Shown in pieces: positions 6,880-13,887 of a stretch of 14,255 nt of DNA; the first letter of the stretch is position 1; every line of letters begins with the position of its first letter. The stretch spans positions 1-14,255 of the forward strand of contig CALYTU010000029.1 in NCBI GenBank assembly GCA_945487445.1, in the 5' to 3' direction. Under the pieces are notes generated by a model. That model was not told the origin of the DNA. It did not search any database and saw only the letters and a list, made by a program, of their open reading frames with translations. The stretch comes from an uncultured Clostridia bacterium. GTDB lineage: Bacteria; Bacillota; Clostridia; Oscillospirales; Oscillospiraceae. Position numbers and translations under genes: made by a program.

Positions 6880-8985
6880 ATGTCAAAGATTATTCAGCTT
6901 TCCCCCCATCTGGCGAATTTGATCGCCGCGGGCGAGGTCGTGGAGCGGCCCGCTTCGGTGGTGAAGGAATTGGTGGAGAACGCCGTCGACGCCGGGGCGA
7001 AGACCGTCATCGTGGAGCTTCAAAACGGCGGCATGACCTTCCTGCGCATCCGTGACGACGGCTGCGGCATGAGCCGGGAGGACGCCAAGACCGCCTTCCT
7101 CCGCCATGCCACCTCGAAGCTACGGACCAAGGAGGATCTGGTGGCGATCGGGACGCTGGGCTTCCGGGGCGAGGCCCTGGCTGCCACGGCCGCCGTGAGC
7201 CGGGTGGACCTTCTGACCCGCACCGCGGAGGATCTGGAGGGCACCCATCTGACCCTGGAGGGGGGGAAACTCCTGACCTGTGAGGCAGCGGGCTGCCCCG
7301 TGGGGACGACCATCGTGGTCCGGGATCTGTTCTTCAACACGCCGGCCCGGATGAAATTCATGAAGCGGGACGCCGTGGAGGGTTCCGCTGCGGCGGGGGC
7401 CGTCCAGAAGCAGGCTCTTGCCCATCCTGAGATCTCCTTCCGGCTCATCAAGGACGGACAGCCCCAGCTCCAGACCCCCGGCGACGGGGATCTGCTGGCT
7501 GCGATCTATGCGGTTCTGGGCCGTCAGGCCGCCGGGGAGATGGTCCCGGTGGAGAGCAGATGGGAGAAGCTGGGCGTGGCCGGCTACGTTTCCCGTCCCA
7601 CCGCCACCCGGGGTACCCGCGCCAACCAGATTTTTTTCGTCAACAACCGCTATATCCGCTCCAGGACCCTGACAGCTGCGCTGGAGGAGGCCTACCGCAA
7701 TCAGCTCATGGCAGGCCGGTTTCCCTCCTGCGTGCTGAATATTTCCATGCCCCTGTCCGCCGTGGACGTGAACGTTCATCCGGCCAAAACGGAAGTGAAG
7801 TTCCTCAATGAGCGGGAGATTTTTGACTGCGTGCATTACGGCGTCCTCGGGGCCTTGAACCGGACCCCGGGCCAGACGGCCTTCGTCATGCGGGACGCGG
7901 AATGCAAACCGCAAAATGCGTGCCCGGGGGAGGACGGGCCGACGCAGGCGCTCCCCGGGCGTTTGACCGCCGACCGAGCGGCTTCCGAAGCGGAAGCCCC
8001 GGAAAACCGGTTTTTCAAAGCGATGTCCGCCGAAGAATACCGGAAGGCCGCAAAGCCCCAGGTCCACACCGTCACCCGCTGGGAATATGAGCAGATGACC
8101 AAGACCCTGAACAAGCGCCCGATGCCCGAGCCCAGCCAGGCGCTCCGGGCGGCCGTGCGCCCCGGTCCGTTGAACAGCCCCGTCCTCCTGCCCGGGGACG
8201 GAGAGACAACGGAAAACGAAAAACAAACAGCCCGGGGCGGAGAAGACGGACCGCTCGCAGGAAAAGAATCGCCCGCAAGCCGTCAGCCCGGATCGGAAGC
8301 CGTCGAATCGGAATGCCCCGCGGCGGCGGAAAATTTGTGCCGGGATGCGGGTGAGTCCGGTTCCGATGAGCCCGCTTTCGAGGCGCCGCTCCCCTTGAAT
8401 GGGCTTGATTCCGCGCCCTCCTTCCGCTATATCGGGGAGGTATTCCGCACCTACATCCTGGTGGAGCAGGGGGAGGAGCTGCTCCTGATCGACAAGCACG
8501 CCGCCCACGAGCGGATCAACTTCGAGCGCCTCCTGGCCCAGGGGACCAAGGTCCTCGGCCAGACTCTCCTTCAGCCAAAGACCTGCCGGTTTGACCGGGA
8601 GGAGGCCGCTCTGCTGCTGGAGCACCGGGATCTGCTGCTGACCCTGGGCTATGACGTGGATGACCTGGGCGAGGGGGACCTGCTTTTGCGCCAGATCCCC
8701 TCCGATATTCGCGAATCGGACGCGGCAGCAACCCTTTCTGAGATCGCGGACCATCTGCGGGACGGGCGGCTCGATACGCCCCAGCGCCTTCGCGACGAGG
8801 CCCTGCACACCATTGCCTGCAAGGCCGCCATCAAGGCCGGCTACATCACCGACCCGGCCGAACTGAAGGCTCTGGCCGCCCAGGTCCTGACCCGGGACGA
8901 TTTGAAGTATTGTCCGCATGGCAGACCGATCTGCACCGTCATCACCAGGCGGCAGATGGAGAAGCAGTTCAAGCGGATTACCTGA
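6880..8985 (+). CDS. mutL: DNA mismatch repair protein MutL (endonuclease type)
   Basis: MutL couples mismatch recognition by MutS to strand nicking. It has 701 residues. The N-terminal GHKL ATPase shows ELVENAVDAGA (E33, N34), the D-x-G-x-G motif in DDGCGM, RHATSK and GFRGEAL. A low-complexity, charged linker (about 340-505) separates it from the C-terminal domain. That domain carries the metal-binding endonuclease motif D538-KHAAH-E544-RINF-E549, the ACKAA variant of ACRAA (C647), and C678-PHGRP, so this MutL should nick DNA itself. This matches organisms without MutH. The ATG at 6880 was chosen because AGGAGGT (6867-6873) is 6 nt upstream and the family N-terminus (KIIQLSPHLANLIAAGEVVERP) follows directly; an in-frame upstream start at 6856 lacks such a site. 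Confidence 0.97.
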   Translation: MSKIIQLSPHLANLIAAGEVVERPASVVKELVENAVDAGAKTVIVELQNGGMTFLRIRDDGCGMSREDAKTAFLRHATSKLRTKEDLVAIGTLGFRGEALAATAAVSRVDLLTRTAEDLEGTHLTLEGGKLLTCEAAGCPVGTTIVVRDLFFNTPARMKFMKRDAVEGSAAAGAVQKQALAHPEISFRLIKDGQPQLQTPGDGDLLAAIYAVLGRQAAGEMVPVESRWEKLGVAGYVSRPTATRGTRANQIFFVNNRYIRSRTLTAALEEAYRNQLMAGRFPSCVLNISMPLSAVDVNVHPAKTEVKFLNEREIFDCVHYGVLGALNRTPGQTAFVMRDAECKPQNACPGEDGPTQALPGRLTADRAASEAEAPENRFFKAMSAEEYRKAAKPQVHTVTRWEYEQMTKTLNKRPMPEPSQALRAAVRPGPLNSPVLLPGDGETTENEKQTARGGEDGPLAGKESPASRQPGSEAVESECPAAAENLCRDAGESGSDEPAFEAPLPLNGLDSAPSFRYIGEVFRTYILVEQGEELLLIDKHAAHERINFERLLAQGTKVLGQTLLQPKTCRFDREEAALLLEHRDLLLTLGYDVDDLGEGDLLLRQIPSDIRESDAAATLSEIADHLRDGRLDTPQRLRDEALHTIACKAAIKAGYITDPAELKALAAQVLTRDDLKYCPHGRPICTVITRRQMEKQFKRIT

Positions 8986-9027
8986 CGCTGCCTGTCCTTG
9001 GGCGGCCGGCGAGAATTGGAGGCTTTC

Positions 9028-9954
9028 ATGAAAGACATCATCTGTATCTGCGGTCCCACCGCCTCCGGCAAAACGGGCCTATCCGTGGCGCTGGCAAAGA
9101 AGCTGGACGCCGAGATCGTGTCCTGCGATTCCATGCAGATCTATCGGGGCATGGACATCGGGACGGCGAAGCCTGACGCGGCGGAGATGGCCGGGGTGCC
9201 CCACCACCTGCTGGACGTGGCCGCCCCCGGCGAGGATTTTTCCGTAGGCCGCTATGTCAAGCTGGCCGACGCCGCCATTGCCGACATCCGCAGCCGGGGG
9301 AAGACCGCCATTGTCTGCGGCGGCACGGGACTGTACATGGACAGCCTTGTTAAGGGCGAGACCTTCGCAGCACCGTCCCGGCCCGCGCAGCGGGAATATG
9401 TGGAGCACATTGCCGAGGAAAAGGGGATGCAGTTCCTCTACGACATGCTCCGGGACGCGGATCCCGATACTGCAGAGAAGCTCCATGTCTCGGACCGGAA
9501 GCGCATCGTCCGGGCGATGGAGGTATTTTTGATTACCGGTATGCCCCTGTCTTATCACAACGCGCAGTCGAAGCTCCGCCCGCCCAAGTATGACCCGCTG
9601 TGGATCGGCCTGAGCTGCCGGAACCGGCAGAGGCTCTACGCCCGGGTAGACGCCCGGGTGGACGAGATGATGGCCCGGGGGCTGGAGACGGAGGTCCGGA
9701 TGCTGTTGGACCGGGGCGTGGATCCCGGGACCACGGCCATGCAGGCCATTGGCTACAAGGAGCTGGCCGCCGCCCTCCGGGGGGAATGCACGGTGGCCCA
9801 GGCCGTGGACCGGATCAAACAGGCATCCCGCCGCTACGCCAAGCGCCAGCTCACCTGGTTCCGCCGAAACGAGGCGGTACACTGGCTGCTTGCGGACGAA
9901 ACGCCGGATCTTCTGAGCGCGGTGCTTCAGCTCGCAAAGACGGAAGTCGGATAA
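9028..9954 (+). CDS. miaA: tRNA dimethylallyltransferase (MiaA)
   Basis: Transfers the dimethylallyl group from DMAPP to N6 of A37 in tRNAs reading UNN codons, making i6A, the substrate of MiaB. It has 308 residues, the normal length. A P-loop G9-PTASGKT (9-16) opens the protein. The conserved D34-S-M-Q-I-Y-R-G-M-D-I-G-T-A-K-P follows, then GGTGLYMDSL. The C-terminal part has the RYAKRQLTWFR segment typical of the family. The ATG at 9028 is preferred over an in-frame TTG at 8998: TTGGAGG lies 6-8 nt before it and the P-loop begins 8 residues in. It follows mutL by 42 nt, a mutL-miaA-hfq order also known in enterobacteria. Confidence 0.96.
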   Translation: MKDIICICGPTASGKTGLSVALAKKLDAEIVSCDSMQIYRGMDIGTAKPDAAEMAGVPHHLLDVAAPGEDFSVGRYVKLADAAIADIRSRGKTAIVCGGTGLYMDSLVKGETFAAPSRPAQREYVEHIAEEKGMQFLYDMLRDADPDTAEKLHVSDRKRIVRAMEVFLITGMPLSYHNAQSKLRPPKYDPLWIGLSCRNRQRLYARVDARVDEMMARGLETEVRMLLDRGVDPGTTAMQAIGYKELAAALRGECTVAQAVDRIKQASRRYAKRQLTWFRRNEAVHWLLADETPDLLSAVLQLAKTEVG

Positions 9955-10016
9955 CTTTCACCCTTTTGTTTCCAACTTTCAACTGTATCCGACACCCGAA
10001 ATCTGTTACCATAGGG

Positions 10017-10034
10017 CTGCGGCCGATGCCGCAG
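10017..10034 (+). promoter_or_regulatory. Hairpin in the hfq leader
   Basis: CTGCGGC (10017-10023) and GCCGCAG (10028-10034) form a perfect 7-bp stem with a CGAT loop, 25 nt before the hfq ATG and 14 nt before its Shine-Dalgarno. It could be a partial terminator, an RNA processing site or a translational control element. No T-run follows and no good promoter was found in the 105-nt miaA-hfq gap. Confidence 0.45.
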
Positions 10035-10059
10035 ATTACATAGAAATGAGGTAACCCCT

Positions 10060-10281
10060 ATGGCAGCGAATGAAACCTTACAGGATTTGTTTTTGAACGA
10101 TATTCGGAAGGAGCGTCAGCTGGTGACGGTCTTTCTAATGAACGGCTTTCAGATGAAAGGCGTGATCACGGGCTTCGACAGCTTTGTGGTCTGCCTGGTC
10201 TCCGAAGGCCGCCAGCAAATGATCTATAAGCACGCGATCTCCACCGTGGTACCGGCTCGACCGGTGAAGTTGAGTCCGTAA
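10060..10281 (+). CDS. hfq: RNA chaperone Hfq
   Basis: Sm-like hexameric RNA-binding protein that binds small RNAs and A-rich or U-rich RNA. It has 73 residues, close to the core-only length usual in Firmicutes. The Sm1 motif is clear: L-Q-D-L-F-L-N near the N-terminus (proximal-face QDxFLN residues), then VTVFLMNGFQMKGVITGFDSF. The Sm2 motif carries the diagnostic Y-K-H-A-I-S-T. There is almost no C-terminal tail (VPARPVKLSP). The start has GAGGT about 8 nt upstream. It sits directly after miaA, as in many bacteria. A GC-rich hairpin follows its stop codon. Confidence 0.97.
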   Translation: MAANETLQDLFLNDIRKERQLVTVFLMNGFQMKGVITGFDSFVVCLVSEGRQQMIYKHAISTVVPARPVKLSP

Positions 10282-10282
10282 A

Positions 10283-10299
10283 GGCGCGCTCCGCGCGCC
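10283..10299 (+). terminator. GC-rich hairpin after hfq (terminator or attenuator candidate)
   Basis: GGCGCGC (10283-10289) and GCGCGCC (10293-10299) form a perfect 7-bp stem with a TCC loop, starting one base after the hfq stop codon. It is followed by CTTGCGG, not a T-run, so termination would be weak. It could separate hfq expression from the downstream genes. Confidence 0.4.
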
Positions 10300-10353
10300 C
10301 TTGCGGCGTCGGCTTGCCGAGTTCCCGCGGCGGAGAACCCAAGGAGGTCCGCC

Positions 10354-11568
10354 ATGAGAGGGGACAAATTCACGAAAGCTGTGGTCATTACGCTTCTGTG
10401 CGTGGTGGCCAGCTATCTGATCTTTTCCGTTACCCGTTTTTCGGGCAGCAGCTTCACCACCTATAAGGCAGTGCGCTATGAAGTCGGCGATGGGATCACC
10501 ACCTCCGGCTTTCTGGTGCGCTCCGAGGAGCTTTTGCAGGGCGACGGGGGCTCCATTGTGGTCCCGGCCCGGACCGAGGGTGAGAAGGTGGGCAAGGGAC
10601 AGATCGTGGCGGCCACCTATCGCAGCGAGGCCGCCCGGACCCGGCAGGAGCAGATCGAGGCGCTGGAGACCGAGATTGCGCAAATGAAATACGCGCATTC
10701 CTTCTCTGCTTCCGATCTGGAATCCGCCACGCTGGACAATGACATTCTCCGTCTGATCAATCAGGTGACGCGCTCTGCTGCACGGCGGGAATACGCTGCT
10801 GCGGACAAGTCCGCCGAGGCGCTCAAGCCTTATATTCTTCGACGCTACATCAACAGCAACGACGCGGACGTTCTCTGGGCGCGGATCACCGCCGCGCAGG
10901 ACCGGCTGAACAGCCTGCGCGCGGAGGCCGGAACGGAGGCTGGAGCGATCACCGCACCGGTTTCCGGCTGGTTTTCCGCCGTGACCGACGGCTATGAAAG
11001 CGAGCTGACTCCCGCATTTCTGGAGACGGCCACTGTGGCCGCGCTGGAGAAATTCGAGGGCATCAGCCGCCGGGAGACCGATGCCGTCGGCAAGCTCGTT
11101 ACCTCCCCAAAATGGTACTTTGCCGCTGTTGTGCCGAGCCAAAACGTGGCCGAGCTGGAAGCTGGCAATCGCATCGACGTCAACTTTGCCTATGATTTCT
11201 ACGGCGCGGTGCGGATGAAGGTGGAGCGGATCAGTCCCACAGAGAACGACAGGTGTATTCTTGTACTGTCCTCGGACGCTTACATTCAGAACGCCGTTTC
11301 CACACGGACGCAGACTGCCGATCTGGTGTTCGCAGACCGCTCCGGTCTTCGCGTGCCCAAAACCGCCCTCTATGTCAATGAAGGCACAAGCGGCGTCTAT
11401 GTCCTGGAGGGCGCGGAGGCGAAGTGGAAGCCCATCGAGATTCTCTATGACAACGGAGACAGCTTCATCGTTGTGTTGGACAAGTCCAGCACGCGGAATC
11501 TTTGGCCCGAGGATGAAATCATCCTGACTACAGAAGAGATTTTTAATGGAAAGGTCATGATAAAATGA
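10354..11568 (+). CDS. HlyD-like membrane-anchored protein (periplasmic-adaptor fold)
   Basis: 404 residues. A short basic N-terminus is followed by one hydrophobic anchor (about 8-28), so most of the protein should lie outside the membrane. Next come a half-lipoyl-like segment (about 45-85), a helical, charged region likely forming a hairpin (about 90-195), a matching segment beginning ITAPVSGWF (199-207), and a beta-rich C-terminal part. This order is that of HlyD/membrane-fusion proteins, but no partner ABC transporter or outer component is encoded nearby. The start has a very strong AAGGAGGT. The stop overlaps the yggS start (ATGA), so the two are translationally coupled. Its place ahead of yggS-sepF-divIVA suggests a role at the cell envelope or division site. 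That is inference; function unknown. Confidence 0.75.
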   Translation: MRGDKFTKAVVITLLCVVASYLIFSVTRFSGSSFTTYKAVRYEVGDGITTSGFLVRSEELLQGDGGSIVVPARTEGEKVGKGQIVAATYRSEAARTRQEQIEALETEIAQMKYAHSFSASDLESATLDNDILRLINQVTRSAARREYAAADKSAEALKPYILRRYINSNDADVLWARITAAQDRLNSLRAEAGTEAGAITAPVSGWFSAVTDGYESELTPAFLETATVAALEKFEGISRRETDAVGKLVTSPKWYFAAVVPSQNVAELEAGNRIDVNFAYDFYGAVRMKVERISPTENDRCILVLSSDAYIQNAVSTRTQTADLVFADRSGLRVPKTALYVNEGTSGVYVLEGAEAKWKPIEILYDNGDSFIVVLDKSSTRNLWPEDEIILTTEEIFNGKVMIK

Positions 11569-12263
11569 GCATTGCCGAAAACGTTGCCGCCCTGCGCGGC
11601 CGGATGGACGAAGCCGCTCGTGCGGCGGGCAGAGACCCTTCTGAGATTCTGCTTTGCGCCGCCACAAAGATGAACGACGCCGAGCGCGTCAAGGAGGCTG
11701 TGGCCGCCGGGGTGGACTGTTGCGGAGAAAACCGGGTGCAGGAGCTGCTCCAGAAGAAACCCATGGGAGCCTACGAGGGCAAGCCAGTCCATTTCATCGG
11801 CCATTTGCAGACCAACAAGGTGAACAAGGTGGTGGGACAGGTGGAGCTGATCCAGTCGGTGGATCGGCAGGAGCTGTTGGATGCGGTGAACAGAACCGCT
11901 CTGCGCATGGGCCTGCGGCAGGAGATCCTGCTGGAGGTCAACATCGGGGAAGAACCCCAAAAGGGCGGCTTTTCCGTGGAGCAGACGCTGGCTCTGGCCG
12001 CGAAAATGGGGGACTATCCAGGCGTTTTCCTGCGGGGTTTGATGGCGATTCCCCCGATCCCCGAAAAAAAAGGCGATAATTGCAATTATTTTACAAAAAT
12101 GAGAAATCTTTTTATTGACATTGCAGGGAAAAAATACGATAATGTATCCATGGTGTGTCTGTCGATGGGGATGAGCGACGATTTTGAGGACGCGATCGCC
12201 TGCGGCAGCACCATGATCCGCGTGGGCACCGCCATTTTCGGCGCCCGCCACTATCCGACTTGA
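11565..12263 (+). CDS. yggS: YggS/YlmE family pyridoxal-phosphate homeostasis protein
   Basis: PLP-binding protein of the alanine racemase-like barrel family (PLPBP), involved in vitamin B6 and amino-acid homeostasis, with no established enzymatic activity. It has 232 residues, the usual length. The PLP lysine is K35 in LLCAATK. Other family marks are GENRVQE, HFIGHLQTNKVNKVV, LLEVNIG-EEPQKGGF, GLMAIPP and the C-terminal LSMGMSDDFEDAI followed by RVGTAIFG. The start overlaps the previous stop by 4 bases. Codons for about residues 166-195 are strikingly AT-rich against the rest of the gene; this stretch contains a palindrome and a promoter. The frame stays intact there, so the coding function looks preserved. 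Confidence 0.94.
   Translation: MSIAENVAALRGRMDEAARAAGRDPSEILLCAATKMNDAERVKEAVAAGVDCCGENRVQELLQKKPMGAYEGKPVHFIGHLQTNKVNKVVGQVELIQSVDRQELLDAVNRTALRMGLRQEILLEVNIGEEPQKGGFSVEQTLALAAKMGDYPGVFLRGLMAIPPIPEKKGDNCNYFTKMRNLFIDIAGKKYDNVSMVCLSMGMSDDFEDAIACGSTMIRVGTAIFGARHYPT
12076..12089. promoter_or_regulatory. 14-bp perfect palindrome upstream of the internal promoter (operator candidate)
   Basis: ATAATTGCAATTAT is a perfect palindrome inside yggS, 25 bases before the TTGACA of the internal promoter and about 60-75 bases before the predicted start site. That position would suit an activator site or an AT-rich UP-type element. No regulator can be named. Confidence 0.4.
12115..12143 (+). promoter_or_regulatory. 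Internal sigma-A promoter within yggS, driving sepF-divIVA
   Basis: A consensus TTGACA (12115-12120), exactly 17 bases of spacer, then GATAAT (12138-12143), in an AT-rich patch of an otherwise GC-rich gene. Transcription would start near 12150, giving a leader of about 155 nt before sepF. The promoter is embedded in codons for residues 184-193 of YggS. Confidence 0.7.
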
Positions 12264-12305
12264 CAATTCCCATTTTGATATACATATACAGGAGGAAACC
12301 GAACC

Positions 12306-12803
12306 ATGGGACTGATGGATGAACTCAAAAAGCTGACCCGCCCCTACAATGAAGAGGACATGGACGAATACGATTACGACGAGGAAGAAGAACTGGAAGC
12401 TGAGCCCGAACCCGCCCCCGCGACGCGCCGTTCTGCCTTCGCCGCCCCCGATACGACTGCCAGCACCGGCTCCGGCAATTTCGGCCGCCGTTCCGGTCCT
12501 GCCAAGGTCATGAACCTGAGTACCAACTCCGCCATGCAGGTGATTCTGGTCAAGCCCGACCGGTTCGACACCGTTTCGGAGATTGCCGATCATCTGCGCG
12601 ACAAAAAGTCCATCGTGCTCAATCTGGAGTCCACCAACAAAGACGTTGCCCGCAGACTGGTCGATTTCCTCTCCGGCGTGGCCTACGCGCTGGACGGCAA
12701 GATCAAGAAGGTCGCCATCTCCACCTACATTCTGACCCCCTACAACGTGGAGATCGTGGGCGATCTGGTCGAAGAGCTGGAGAACAGCGGCGTCTACTTC
12801 TGA
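12306..12803 (+). CDS. sepF: Cell division protein SepF
   Basis: Membrane anchor and organiser of FtsZ filaments (YlmF in Bacillus). It has 165 residues. The N-terminal MGLMDELKKL is the expected membrane-binding amphipathic helix. It is followed by a very acidic stretch (E/D-rich, about 16-34) and a Pro/Ala/Ser/Thr linker to about residue 65. The SepF core then runs to the end, with VILVKPDRFD, SIVLNLE, ARRLVDFLSGVAYALDG and ILTPYNVEI. The start ATG has GGAGGAAA (12291-12298) 7-8 nt upstream. It lies 42 nt after yggS and is probably read both from upstream and from the promoter inside yggS. The ylmG and ylmH genes often found between sepF and divIVA are absent. Confidence 0.95.
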   Translation: MGLMDELKKLTRPYNEEDMDEYDYDEEEELEAEPEPAPATRRSAFAAPDTTASTGSGNFGRRSGPAKVMNLSTNSAMQVILVKPDRFDTVSEIADHLRDKKSIVLNLESTNKDVARRLVDFLSGVAYALDGKIKKVAISTYILTPYNVEIVGDLVEELENSGVYF

Positions 12804-12850
12804 GCAGACAGCCTTTCTCCGCAAAATAGACAGAAAGGAATCGTCTGGAT

Positions 12851-13558
12851 ATGCTGACACCCCAAGACTTACAGGAAGTTTCCTTTGAAAAGGCAAAAAT
12901 CGGCGGCTATGTGATGAAGTCTGTGGACGAGTTTCTTGAGCCGTTGATGGACGACTATGTTGCCCTATACAAGGAAAACGCAGTGCTGAAAAGCAAAATG
13001 CGGCTTCTGGTAGAGCGCCTGGAAAGCTACCGCGCCAACGAAGCCGGCATGAAGGCCGCCGCAGAGCAGGCGCAAAAAACCTGCGACACGATGATCGAGG
13101 AGGCCCGCCGCCGCAGCGACGAGATCGTTGCGAAAGCCAGCCGTGAGGCCAGGACCAGCACCCGCGACGTGGACGCTGCCCTGGAGGCGGAGTCGGAGCG
13201 GCTGCGCCTGGCCAAGGAGGCCACTGCGTCGTTCGTGCAGGCTGTGGAAGCCCAGTTGTCCCGCCAACAGCAGGCCCTTGAGGCGATCATGAGCCTGGAT
13301 CTTCCCGCGCGGGAGGCCGCCAAGCCCGCCCGAAAGGCCTATGACTATGAGGCCGAGAAGGATCAGCCCGCACCCGTCCGTTCGGACAAGGCTGAGGACA
13401 TTGCCGCCCAGATTGAGCAGAGCGTCGCCAGCATCACCGGCGACACCCCACGGCCCAAGCCGGACCCCAGCGCCGCCACCCGGGTTATGCCCGCCCTGGA
13501 CGAGCGCACCACGGCGAAGTTCGCGAATTTGAAATTCGGAAAGAACTATCAGGCCTGA
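12851..13558 (+). CDS. divIVA: DivIVA domain cell division/polarity protein
   Basis: Coiled-coil scaffold that binds curved membrane at poles and septa. It has 235 residues. The N-terminal DivIVA domain reads LTPQDLQEVSF, then KIGGY and SVDEFL (residues 3-29). In B. subtilis the membrane-inserting pair is F17-R18 before GY; here the aligned residues are I17-G18, so membrane contact may differ. A long charged coiled coil spans about 30-150, followed by an Ala/Pro-rich, likely disordered tail ending near KFANLKFGKNYQA. The start has AGAAAGGA upstream at a slightly long spacing. It is 47 nt after sepF and probably in the same transcript. A hairpin (13566-13582) directly after the stop may end the operon. 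Confidence 0.93.
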   Translation: MLTPQDLQEVSFEKAKIGGYVMKSVDEFLEPLMDDYVALYKENAVLKSKMRLLVERLESYRANEAGMKAAAEQAQKTCDTMIEEARRRSDEIVAKASREARTSTRDVDAALEAESERLRLAKEATASFVQAVEAQLSRQQQALEAIMSLDLPAREAAKPARKAYDYEAEKDQPAPVRSDKAEDIAAQIEQSVASITGDTPRPKPDPSAATRVMPALDERTTAKFANLKFGKNYQA

Positions 13559-13565
13559 CTGCAGG

Positions 13566-13582
13566 GGCGCTCATTGAGCGCC
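13566..13582 (+). terminator. Probable weak terminator of the sepF-divIVA operon
   Basis: GGCGCTCA (13566-13573) and TGAGCGCC (13575-13582) are perfect 8-base complementary arms around a single central base; in RNA the innermost pairs would open to make a loop. It begins 7 nt after the divIVA stop. The T-tail is poor (TTGCAA), so termination may be partial. Confidence 0.5.
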
Positions 13583-13610
13583 TTGCAACGACAGCATAAC
13601 TGAATACCTT
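13583..13610 (+). promoter_or_regulatory. Candidate promoter of the ileS T-box transcript
   Basis: TTGCAA (13583-13588), a 16-base spacer and TACCTT (13605-13610) lie between the divIVA terminator and the first T-box stem. The -10 box is weak. It is proposed mainly from position, since T-box leaders normally start at their own promoter. Confidence 0.35.
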
Positions 13611-13611
13611 G

Positions 13612-13850
13612 CGTTGAAGGGAACGTGCATGACGCATCGAAGCGCAGAGAGCCGCCGGTTGGTGTAAGACGGTGTTCGGACGTTTTGCGGATCCTCCCTG
13701 AGCACCCCGCCGAAGGGCTTTCGCCTGTGTAGACCGGGGCGTTTCATGGGCGTTACACCATGTCGAGCGGCCGCGAGCAATCGCGGCAATCAGAGTGGTA
13801 CCGCAGAGGGGGCTCCCTTTGTCTCTTGAAGAGACAGGGGAGCCCCCTTT
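13612..13850 (+). promoter_or_regulatory. T-box leader controlling ileS
   Basis: Transcribed leader that senses uncharged tRNA and chooses between antitermination and termination. The T-box core AGAGTGGTACCGC (13792-13804) is unmistakable. Its TGGT (13796-13799) would pair with the tRNA 3' end ACCA, which fits a tRNA with A73 such as tRNA-Ile. Stem III, CCGCGA-GCAA-TCGCGG (13771-13786), stands just before it. Stem I has the distal AGAGAGCC (13646-13653) and GGTTGGTG (13657-13664). A GTGC/GCAC pairing (13625-13628 with 13702-13705) brackets the specifier loop, where ATC (Ile) is at 13691-13693. The specifier is tentative because the base after it is C, not the usual purine. The leader ends in the terminator at 13808-13850. 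The downstream gene, ileS, supports isoleucine as the signal. Confidence 0.9.
13808..13850 (+). terminator. T-box intrinsic terminator
   Basis: Long stem: left arm 13808-13826 (GGGGGCTCCC...GTCTCT), right arm 13830-13847 (AGAGAC...GGGAGCCCCC), with a small internal bulge and a short loop. It is followed by only three T residues (13848-13850). It starts immediately after the T-box core, so antiterminator and terminator would compete as expected. Confidence 0.88.
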
Positions 13851-13887
13851 GAACACATAGCGGAAAAAACGATCACAAAGGGAAACA

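Noticed and set aside
10046..10054. Minimal reading frame ATG AGG TAA overlapping the hfq Shine-Dalgarno
   Set aside because: It is most simply a chance product of the GAGGT ribosome binding site. No Shine-Dalgarno for the tiny frame itself was seen.
12260..12290. Second TTGACA with downstream TATACA just before sepF
   Set aside because: The spacer would be 13 or 19 bases, and with the 19-base version the transcript would begin within the sepF Shine-Dalgarno. The promoter at 12115-12143 is far better.
13485..13856. Minus-strand frames across the divIVA end and the T-box leader
   Set aside because: They are opposite a structured regulatory RNA with a clear T-box core, and encode nothing recognisable.
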